The notes under the pieces are model-generated. The model was not told the origin of the DNA and searched no databases. It saw only the letters and a list, made by a program, of their open reading frames with translations. This document shows, one piece after another, positions 1 to 7,439 of a DNA stretch of 64,000 bases (position 1 is the first letter of the stretch; the number at the start of each line of letters is the position of its first letter). Position numbers and translations under genes: made by a program. The stretch comes from Hippasteria phrygiana (lineage: Eukaryota; Echinodermata; Asteroidea; Valvatida; Goniasteridae): NCBI GenBank assembly GCA_037893225.1, contig JAZGUH010000225.1, forward strand, positions 744,001-808,000. The letters are read 5' to 3'.

Positions 1-329
1 AAGGATTGTTTGGAGTGGGGGGGAGGTTTGAAAATATTTCCGTACTTTGCCCAAAAGTTGACCCAAAAAATATTTCGCCTGCGAACAAAAGTTTACAAGT
101 AGGGGGGGGGGGGGGTGTGAAAATAATTATCCTGAATGCTCCATAAAAAAAAAAAAAAAACATATAGAAACGTGCCATTGCGGGCAAAGACATGGGTGCA
201 TATTCTAAGAAGTCGAAGCTTGCAAATTTCCTTAAACAGAATAATAAACAGAGAAAAGCCTGAACGTCGAGACAGACATTCCTTGATTTTTTCCCGTATA
301 CCTTTGCAATGTATTAATCAAAAGGTATG
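1..329 (+). repeat. 330-bp direct repeat, copy 1
   Basis: Nearly identical to 3918-4249, including the G-tract, the A-tract near 145-160 and the block that ends in AAAGGTATG. The two copies lose similarity immediately after that motif. The left end lies outside the window. No protein is recognisable. It may be the end of an unknown mobile element, because copy 2 abuts a retroelement fragment exactly at the repeat boundary. Confidence 0.8.
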
Positions 330-741
330 CATTTTGGGGTTACGCCTGTTTAAAAAAAAAAAAAAAAGTTATGTGATGTTGACCAAGCTTTCAGGTGCCG
401 CGATTCACCGAGGCCCCATGCTCCGGCTTACCGGCTCCCATGTAGGACTCTTATGGGCTCAGATTCCGATCCATCACACCTCCTTCCCCTACTCATCCAT
501 ATAACCCGAAGGTCTAGCACCATAAAAGGGAGGAACATGGCGGCACCCTAAGCCTTGACTGCTGAGTCAGCCAAACGTGCCATGAACCTTTACGAAAATG
601 CTTACCTGGACTTCACGAGCGGTCCCAGCTGCACTGCGCTTGGCGAGCAAGCCACTGTACAGTTGGTGTTTAGAGACGGTAAACGAATACTCTTATAAAT
701 AATGACAATCACATTTCTGGCAAAAAAAGGAAATGCTGAAA
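330..741. other. no gene seen; unassigned sequence
   Basis: Contains a 15-A tract near 352-367 and otherwise mixed-composition DNA. No convincing reading frame, RNA gene or repeat partner was found within the window. Confidence 0.5.
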
Positions 742-814
742 AGACTTGGAATCGAACCCTCGACTTAGAACTCAATGAACGACTCGCTTAACCACTCGGC
801 CACCGAGCTGTCAC
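742..814 (-). pseudogene. tRNA-derived relic (Ser/Leu-like; SINE head or tRNA pseudogene)
   Basis: On the minus strand an A box (TGGCCGAGTGG, complement of 792-802) and a B box (GGTTCGATTCC, complement of 748-758) both match RNA polymerase III consensus and are spaced as in a tRNA. The GGCCGAGTGGTTAAGC context is typical of tRNA-Ser/Leu. The T stem has only two good pairs and no clean anticodon arm or long variable arm forms, so a working tRNA is unlikely. A tRNA-derived SINE head or a decayed tRNA gene fits better. Confidence 0.6.
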
Positions 815-1009
815 TATATACCTAAAAGCACTTTTTAAACCTATTGAAACAGAGAAGAATTTTTAATTGTTTTTTGCTTGTATGGGCCTACGCCTAAAGT
901 TGCAAAGCAGAAAAGCAAAACCTGTAAAGGTCTCATTTTTCGTGTACGGGTAAGAACAAAACAAAGAAGCCAAATGGCGCCACCAACGTTGAGAAGGTGT
1001 GTGCCCCTC

Positions 1010-1115
1010 CCGCTTGAAAAAAATTGTTCGCAGGCGAAATATTTTTGGAATCAACTTTTTGGGAAATGCAAAAAAAAGAAATTCAGAAACACCCTGCAAA
1101 CAACCCTGGACCGAC
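1010..1115 (-). repeat. inverted, diverged fragment of the 330-bp repeat
   Basis: Reads as the reverse complement of the 330-bp repeat around its TTCGCCTGCGAAC segment and of the sequence just upstream of copy 2 (3897-3990). It is more diverged than the two full copies, which indicates an older insertion of the same family. Confidence 0.6.
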
Positions 1116-1816
1116 CCTCCTTCAAGGCGAAAGAAATATGAGAATCAGAAATAGAAGGGGACGCCCCCCTAATAGTCAAAACTCTGAAAAAATCTGAATT
1201 GAATTCTTTTGGATTTGATTTATCAATTCAATAACTTCCATCCTTTTCATGAACCAGTTCATCTTTAAAAAAAATGCCTTAGGTTATTGGCGAGTACACT
1301 TGGCGAAACTGAATGCCCGTCCTCGCCACCATGTTTACTGCGCGCAGCCATGTTTACATATGGCCGCCGCCATGTTTTATTTAACAGGTTCCATCCAGGG
1401 CCTGTTTGTTTTACACAGATCCGGATCTCGATCAGTGATCCGGAGCTTCGAAAGCTGCTCCTGATCACGTTTTTAGGGATCCTGCTCGTGAGTTGGGTTC
1501 GCAAGATCCAAGATGGCGACGTGCGCGAGACGGACAGAGAAAAAGTGACGGAATTTGTTCGTAGATTTGAAGCATTTAATGAGCTTTTTTGACAGTATTT
1601 AGTCATAATTCTTTTACAGTGTATTTTTGTTATTAAAGAGCTATGTACGATTTATTTACTTTTCTGGAAATACTAGATAGTTTATCATAAAAATAACCCT
1701 ACAAAATCTGAAGCAGACGACATTTGTTGTGCAGTACAAATTCTCCCAGCATGCAACATATAGCGAGAGGGCACTCTAAAGGGTTTGCGATCCTGTTTGT
1801 TTTCGTTCGGCTCTAG
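1116..1816. other. no gene seen; short trace of foldback-loop sequence
   Basis: No convincing coding frame. A short stretch near 1397-1425 is the reverse complement of the loop of the neighbouring foldback element (near 2317-2340). This suggests an older fragment of the same family. Confidence 0.4.
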
Positions 1817-2811
1817 GGGTGCATGCCACTAAATCTGTGAAAATCACTGCGCGCGAGCGCATTAATATTTTGTGATCCCTCCGGTAATTTTGAATAAGAG
1901 GTCCCTGGGGCCTATAAATTGGACTGATTGTAGAAATATTTGTGGAAATCAAGAATTGGTGACCCGTGGCTTCCAACTCGGGGGATTCCGTTCACAAAAA
2001 AGACCAATACGTGGGTCTATTTGGCATAGAGGCGGGGGGCTGCATTTAGACCTGGGCCCAGAGATGGGCCACCATTTCAGGGGTGGTTTGTGGGGAGGGA
2101 AGTATACAAAAAAAGAATTCCTTCAACTCTCATAAATTTGAAAAGAAAATTATTCTAGAAGTCTTAATCTTCAATTTCAAGTTTAAAAAAATATTGCCAC
2201 CTTACTCCAGAGCGTCACCAGGCGGCGCTCTTTCTTTCTATTTTTGTGTTGGTTACAATGAGCGCCGTATTTAGTGGAGTGGAACCCTAGCCAGCTCTGG
2301 ATCACCTCCCGATCTGTGTGAAACAAACAGGCCCTGTGTTCCGCTTCACTAAATACGGCGCTCATTGTAACCAACACAAAATCAGACAGAAAGAGCGCCG
2401 CCTGGTGACGCTCAGGAGTAAGGTGGCAATGTGTTTTTCACTGGGAAAATACCGATTAAGACTCGTAGAATAATTATATTTTCAGATTTATGAGAGTTGA
2501 ATTGACGGAATGATTTTTGTATACTCACTCCCCCCAAACCACCCCTAAAATGCTGGCCCATCTCTGGGCCCAGGTCTAAATGTAGCCCCCGCCTCTATGC
2601 CAAATAGACCCACGTATTGGTCTTTTTTTTTTTACGGAATTCCCCGAGTTGAAAGCCACTGGTCACAAATGCTTGATTTCCACAGATATTTCTACAATCA
2701 GTCCCATTTTATAGGACACAGGGACCTCAATATTCAAAATTGCCCGAGGGATCACAGAATATTAATGAGCTCGCGCGCATTGATTTTCAGAGTTTTAGTG
2801 ACATGCACCCA
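1817..2811. repeat. foldback element, ~460-bp inverted arms
   Basis: The sequence from about 1817 to 2276 is matched in reverse complement by about 2347 to 2811, leaving a loop of roughly 70 bp. Shared blocks include the ATACGGCGCTCATTG segment at the inner arm ends, a CCTGGGCCCAGAGATGGGCC-like block, and a GGGTGCATG-type outer end. The arms differ by scattered substitutions and small indels. No coding capacity was seen. It is most likely a non-autonomous foldback or long-TIR element. Confidence 0.8.
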
Positions 2812-3229
2812 CTATATACGGCGCTCAGGGGTGCATGCACCACACTAAATACACTCCCATTGACCTTAGTGTAAAATCCACTAACTTCACAGTGAAAAAA
2901 TCCTTATCCACGAGTTCCCAAGTTTTTGTGACACTACTGAAAATTATAGTTTGAATCTTAATCTGTCAAATTCTTTTCAATTTTTGGCAGGGTAGACGTT
3001 TGGAATTTTTGCTAATTGTCCCTAAAGAGTACCACACCTAAAAATTTGGTTTTTTTTCCCAAACCGGCTAGCTGCCATTTTTTTATACTGTATCCCTCCA
3101 CTTGCCAAAGCCAAATAGGACCAATTTTAAAGCCAACATTTATCAAGTCTTCACAAAAGTTGAAGCACACAACCCCAAGGATAGGATAGCTGATCAGTTT
3201 GGCGCAGCCATTTTTGACCTATTTAGTGT
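2812..3229. other. no gene seen between foldback arms
   Basis: AT-rich spacer between the foldback element and the solo arm. The start repeats the outer-arm phrase (GGTGCATGCACC near 2828). Nothing else is recognisable. Confidence 0.4.
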
Positions 3230-3645
3230 AGTGCACCCATAAAGAGCGCCGCCTGGTGACGCCCAGGAGTAACGTGGCAATGTGTTTTTCACTTCAAATT
3301 GAAGATTAAGACCCCTAGGATCATTTTCTTTTCAATTTTAGTAGAGTTGACCGAATTATTTATTTTTATCCCTCCCCAAACCATCCTTGAAATGGTGGCC
3401 ACAACTCTGGGCAGAGGCCTAAATGTAGCCCCCGCCTCTATGCCAAATAGACCCACACATTGGTCTTTTTTGTGAACGGAATCCCCCGAGTTGGAAGCCA
3501 CAAGTCACAAATGCTTGATTTCCACAAATATTTCTACAATCAGTCCTATTTATAGCCCACAAGGACCTCTTACCCGAAGGATCACAAAATATTTATGAGC
3601 TGGCGCGCAGTGACTTTCAGAGTAATGGTGGCATGCCCCCTTTAA
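3230..3645 (+). repeat. solo copy of the foldback arm
   Basis: Direct-orientation copy of the right foldback arm (2347-2811), beginning at the AGAGCGCCGCCTGGTGACGC block and ending in a GGTGGCATGC-type outer end. It shows the arm can exist without its partner. Confidence 0.75.
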
Positions 3646-3917
3646 TAACACTCTTTGGGGCCTTTCGTGAAAAAAACTGGACTTAAAACATAGAAAATGT
3701 ACCTAAAATATACTAACCACATCAAAAAAGGAAATGCGATTGCTTGCTTTTAAACAATTTGGTATGCCGCCTCTTTTTCAAGTTGATTTTCGCGGGCTAG
3801 TGTATTTTTTGGGAAATTTATTTCCAAAATTTGGAAAATTATTCTTATTATTCTTATTATTATTATAATTATTTTTTTGGAGGGGAAAATAAATATTGAA
3901 CCCCATAGGGGCGGACA

Positions 3918-4249
3918 AAGGATTGTTTGGAGTGGGGGGGGGGGGGGTTTGAAAATATTTCTGTACTTTGCCCAAAAGTTGACCCAAAAAATATTTCGCC
4001 TGCGAACAAAAGTTTACAAGTAGGGGGGGGGGGGTGTGAAAATAATTATCCTGAATGCTCCATAAAAAAAATAAAAAAAACATATAGAAACGTGCCATTG
4101 CGGGCAAAGACATGGGTGCATATTCTAAGAAGTCGAAGCTTGCAAATTTCCTTAAACAGAATAATAAACACAGAAAAGCCCGAACGTCGAGACAGACATT
4201 CCTTGATTTTTTCCCGTATACCTTTGCAATTTATTAATCAAAAGGTATG
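3918..4249 (+). repeat. 330-bp direct repeat, copy 2
   Basis: Second copy of the repeat at 1-329. Homology stops at AAAGGTATG, exactly where pol-like coding sequence begins at 4248. The repeat may therefore mark the end of an element inserted into, or recombined with, the DIRS-like retroelement. Confidence 0.8.
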
Positions 4250-4650
4250 GGGTCCTCACACTATTGATCGTTTTGCTGATGAAACTAATGCACAATTGCC
4301 AAGATTCAATTCAAAATACTCATCCCCCGGCACTGAGCAAGTGGACGCCCTTTCATGTACTTGGCAAGGAGAAAATAACTGGTTAGTCCCCCCCTATACA
4401 CTTGGTGCCAGAGGTCTTAAGACACTTGAAGTTTTGTGAAGCGGAAGGCACTTTGGTCATTCCTTGCTGGCATTCAGCCCCCTTTTGGCCATTGCTTTTT
4501 TCTTCTCTAAGTTCATTTGGAAGTCTGGTCAAGAAAACGATGACATTCTGAGATCCGTCATGTATATTCGTTCAAGGTCGAAATCATAAATCTCTATTTG
4601 GATCGCCATTTTTCAAGTCCGAAGTTTTGTGCGTCAGATTAAAGAGTTAA
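4248..4650 (+). pseudogene. C-terminal remnant of DIRS-like pol (RNase H/post-RNase H region)
   Basis: The first frame reads DRFADETNAQLPRFNS and then NNWLVPPYTL, a block characteristic of the C-terminal part of DIRS-order RT/RNase H proteins. A single-base frameshift near 4425-4440 moves the reading to a frame with GTLVIPCW and APFWPLLF, which continues that domain. An in-frame TGA at 4549-4551 interrupts it, and the frame closes at TAA 4648-4650. The RT catalytic region is absent because the sequence upstream of 4248 is the unrelated 330-bp repeat. Recognition is from remembered family patterns, not from a search. Confidence 0.7.
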
Positions 4651-4675
4651 CGCAGGGTGCAGGAAGGTCACGTTT

Positions 4676-4854
4676 GTAGCCGCATGGCAAGGTAGCCGCA
4701 TGGCAAGGTAGCCGCATGGCAAGGTAGCCGCATGGCAAGGTAGCCGCATGGCAAGGTAGCCGCATGGCAAGGTAGCCGCATGGCAAGGTAGCCGCATGGC
4801 AAGGTAGCCGCATGGCAAGGTAGCCGCATGGCAAGGTAGCCGCAGCATGGCAAG
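4676..4854 (+). repeat. 16-bp minisatellite, about 11 units
   Basis: Ten perfect units of TAGCCGCATGGCAAGG begin at 4677 and repeat every 16 bp. An eleventh (4837-4854) carries a small insertion. The array sits in the pol-YR spacer of the DIRS-like element. Because 16 is not a multiple of three, each minus-strand frame reads a 16-residue protein repeat, which is an artefact. The recombinase gene carries a near-match (TTGCCGCATGGCAAC, near 5023-5037). Confidence 0.95.
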
Positions 4855-4966
4855 TTACAATTGCCGAATGGTATTTGTACAAGTATCTGATTCATATTTG
4901 TTATAAAATACAATATGATTTTTCTGCAGGAAACATAAGGAAGATCAGTACTCTTCGACCCTGGCC

Positions 4967-5899
4967 ATGATAATGGACGCATCCCGAGCTCCCAGCACTG
5001 CCAAAAAATACAACGCTGCTCTTGCCGCATGGCAACAATGGTGTGAGACAGACAAGGTCACCTCATTACCAGCTGATGTTGATGACGTTAGTAGGTATTT
5101 TATACATCTGTTCAACATGGGGGCCCCATTCTCAAGAATAGAATCGGTCTTCTATGGGTTAAAATGGCGTCATTATTGCATTGTTTGTAACGAAAATCCC
5201 TGCGACAGTATATTTTTACATAATCTTCTACAAAGGTTAAAGAAAAAATTGGCTAAGCCCGTTGTAAAGAAAGAACCCATTACACCAGAAATCGGCCTGA
5301 AGTCTGTTGTAGATAAATATTCGGCATCCAACAATCTTCTAGATATTCGTTTATGCACCATGCTGCTCCTTTCATATGCAGGTTTCTTACGCCACAATGA
5401 ACATATCAATATCAGAAGATGTGATATACAGTTGCATTCATCGTACATCAATCTCTTTATAGCTAAGAGTAAAACTGATGGTTTTAGACAAGGAGCTTGG
5501 GTCCTTATTTCAGCTACGAATACATCTACATGCCCAGTGAGAATGTTAAACAGGTATCTTACCATCGCAGAGCTTAATGAAGATTTCGACGAGGATTTCC
5601 TCTTTAGACCAGTTAATCACGTTCCATCAGAGAACAGGTACAAACTAAGATCTGGGCAGCCATCCTATTCAAGGTGTCTTGACATGTTTAAAAGTGCCCT
5701 GTCTTCAGTTGGAGTCGACCCCAAGCGCTTTGGACTGCATAGTCTTAGAGCAGGCGGAGCCACCGCCGCGGCTCGTATTGGAGTGCCAGACAGACTTTTC
5801 AAAAAGCATGGTCGTTGGCGCTCGGAGACAGCAAAGGATGGTTATGTACATGAGTCGTTAGAAAACAGACTCTCGGTATCCCAACAACTAGGTTTATAA
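4967..5899 (+). CDS. tyrosine recombinase (integrase) of DIRS/Ngaro-like retroelement
   Basis: A 310-aa tyrosine recombinase, expected to integrate a circular DNA copy of the retroelement without target-site duplication. The N-terminal SAM-like core-binding region (about 8-95, starting RAPSTAKKYN) resembles DIRS recombinases. The catalytic domain has Arg142 (AGFLRHNE), Lys167/Lys169 (AKSKTDG), His258 and Arg261 (HSLRAGG), Trp284 in the His/Trp position (GRWRS) and nucleophile Tyr293 (GYV) nine residues later. The active site is complete and the frame is uninterrupted. The frame is open upstream to 4919, and a TTTTTCTGCAG at 4919-4929 could be a 3' splice site, so the true protein may start earlier. 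A stand-alone Crypton-type recombinase is the alternative, but the adjacent pol remnant favours DIRS order. Confidence 0.88.
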   Translation: MIMDASRAPSTAKKYNAALAAWQQWCETDKVTSLPADVDDVSRYFIHLFNMGAPFSRIESVFYGLKWRHYCIVCNENPCDSIFLHNLLQRLKKKLAKPVVKKEPITPEIGLKSVVDKYSASNNLLDIRLCTMLLLSYAGFLRHNEHINIRRCDIQLHSSYINLFIAKSKTDGFRQGAWVLISATNTSTCPVRMLNRYLTIAELNEDFDEDFLFRPVNHVPSENRYKLRSGQPSYSRCLDMFKSALSSVGVDPKRFGLHSLRAGGATAAARIGVPDRLFKKHGRWRSETAKDGYVHESLENRLSVSQQLGL

Positions 5900-5977
5900 G
5901 AGCTCCTCTATTGTGTCGATGTTACTGTACATTGTATTTACAACCTGGACGTAGAAATGGAATTGGAACTTGATATT

Positions 5978-6039
5978 CCAATGAAAATACTTTATTCGCG
6001 ATTGAGGGGCGAATTAGAGAATAAATATATTTTCATTGG
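5978..6039. repeat. 62-bp imperfect palindrome downstream of the recombinase
   Basis: The outer 12-bp arms CCAATGAAAATA (5978-5989) and TATTTTCATTGG (6028-6039) are perfect complements. An inner pair (TTTATTC and GAATAAA) nests inside. Weaker symmetry continues outward, with AAATGGAATT near 5954 against its complement near 6053. It could be a recombinase recognition or circle-junction site. Confidence 0.75.
5979..6026 (+). repeat. 48-bp direct repeat, copy 1 (candidate B1)
   Basis: Identical over 48 bp to 6556-6603. It occupies the left and central part of the palindrome at 5978-6039. As the first repeat after the YR stop codon it fits B1 of a split direct repeat. Confidence 0.85.
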
Positions 6040-6555
6040 GTTAGCCAAGCGAGAATTTCCATTTGAATGGAACCAGTGGTGCGTGGCATTAAGGTGTGGT
6101 AGTGAACAGGAGTGTTCAAGTCACTGACTGAATTCACCGGCAAGCAGTACGGACGCAAAATTTTCAGTTTGACGGTATACAAGTGGATCCTTTTAATTGT
6201 CTGCAACAACAAATCATTTCTCGCATCAAGCCCATGCACTTGATTATTATTGAACAAATATAACCAGCTTTGTTTTATTATATTGACAGCTGCAAAGACT
6301 TCGGAGGAGAATACTAGATCTTGGCAGTAAACGGACGCCCTACAAGCATAGGGACAGAAACTCACTGAAGAGTTTGAGTTAGGATACTACTCTCCGTCCG
6401 AGCTTACACTGCCAACAAGACAACGACGCAATACGAGCCTAGTCCGCGCAATGCTTGCCATCGAAGTTCGGTGTTCCCCAAATGTCTTGCATTGTTATTA
6501 ACCAGTTTTCTTGCAGGTGGGGTACTACGGGGTGGGGAAACAAGAGAGAAGGCGG
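6027..6555. other. spacer between the 48-bp repeats (candidate A2)
   Basis: About 530 bp with no supported coding region. A 110-codon minus-strand frame spans 6033-6365 but resembles no known protein. If the split-repeat model holds, this segment should be identical to the lost left end (A1) of complete copies. Confidence 0.4.
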
Positions 6556-6603
6556 CAATGAAAATACTTTATTCGCGATTGAGGGGCGAATTAGAGAATA
6601 AAT
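6556..6603 (+). repeat. 48-bp direct repeat, copy 2 (candidate B2, right element end)
   Basis: A perfect repeat of 5979-6026 but without the right palindrome arm. It ends where sequence of the H repeat (6604 onward) begins. In the other H copies this point reads GGGCATTTGCC, so the recombinase element interrupts H near that site. Confidence 0.85.
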
Positions 6604-7195
6604 GCCCTGGAAGTACAAGTACCCATGCCGTCAATTCACGGCTGCTGCGCTGCACGCGACGCTAGCTGCACGGCAGAACAATTCGTTGACCTCGAGCGGT
6701 GGGGTGTAGTTTAAAGTGTCGTTGACCGACGGGTCCCCGATCCTTGAATGACTTGATTGACTTTGTTCATCGACACTGAGGCTGGTCAGTGGCGTAGGCC
6801 GGCTGGGCCCACCTTCCCCCAACCCCAGCTGAGATCTGTTCTCCCCGGGTGTCTCCTCACAGGAGATTGCAGTTGTGCACATGATCCTGTATTTTCTCCC
6901 TGACGGTTCCCCCCACCCGTTAATTGGTACAGCCCGGGTATTCCCCATCCTGCAGTTTGGGCTTGAGAAACAAGTTGATTTAGGCCGGTGACCAGCGGCG
7001 GGTTGGTGTCATTCATGGTGCTGGCAAAGGGGAGGTGACCAGAGCTAGAATGTGAGGTCATATTTCCAAGATGGACAAAGGGTAACTTACCCTTGTGGGA
7101 TGGGTAGGAGCAGTGGGGGTGCGATCAAGTGCCATCAGGGCCGGATTATCCAATAGGAACAGAAGGCGCTGTGCCTAGGGCCTACGATAGAGGGC
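6604..7195 (-). repeat. H repeat, copy 1 (inverted)
   Basis: About 590 bp that is the reverse complement of 13553-14130, including the GAGATCTGTTCTCCCCGGG block, the TTGACTTTGTTCATCGACAC block and the GGATTATCCAATAGGAAC block. Part also matches copy 2 at 12503-12830. The reading frames are shadows that appear in all copies with indels. No protein is recognised. Confidence 0.85.
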
Positions 7196-7439
7196 GCTGT
7201 CGCGGGAGCTCGGACTGAGTTTTCCCTTCGTGGGAGTTTTAAACATTTTAATCGCGTTTTTTCCTGTTTGTTGTTGGCCATCTTGGTCTTTTTTAACTTA
7301 ATACGATCATTTTTAGATTCTTCAAGGATTGGTCTTTGGATGTATTTTTAGTCGTCTTTCTGCTTTTAGATGTTTTTTTAACCTGTTTTTGTTTGTGTTT
7401 GTACTGTGAATTGTGGTTGTCGGCCATCTTTGTTTTTAA

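Larger units (their letters stand above)
4248..6603 (+). mobile_element. DIRS-order (Ngaro-like) retroelement, 3' half
   Basis: From left to right: C-terminal end of an RT/RNase H polyprotein (4248-4650, decayed), a 16-bp minisatellite, an intact tyrosine recombinase (4967-5899), then a 48-bp sequence at 5979-6026 repeated perfectly at 6556-6603. The order pol then YR matches DIRS/Ngaro elements. The repeat pair around a ~530-bp spacer matches the B1-A2-B2 right end of Ngaro/PAT split direct repeats. The last base of the second repeat coincides with the start of another repeat family at 6604, which supports 6603 as the true element end. The gag gene, most of pol and the left terminus are missing. 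Confidence 0.7.

Noticed and set aside
742..814. Functional tRNA gene
   Set aside because: Acceptor and T stems do not pair properly and no anticodon arm is formed.
1..4249. LTR retrotransposon with 330-bp LTRs
   Set aside because: The repeats lack TG...CA ends, no primer-binding site or polypurine tract is evident, and nothing between them encodes Gag or Pol. Kept only as a direct repeat.
4676..4854. CRISPR-like array
   Set aside because: Contiguous 16-bp tandem repeat with no spacers, in eukaryotic retroelement context.
4634..5030. Minus-strand proteins with MRLPCHAATLPCGYLA repeats
   Set aside because: Direct translation of the 16-bp minisatellite, open in all minus-strand frames because the unit has no stops.
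6033..6365. 110-codon minus-strand gene in the DIRS-like 3' region
   Set aside because: No recognisable motif; lies between the split repeats where non-coding terminal sequence is expected.
6631..7061. Two minus-strand frames in H copy 1 and similar frames in H copies 2 and 3
   Set aside because: The shared peptide arises from shared repeat DNA; frames differ between copies through indels.
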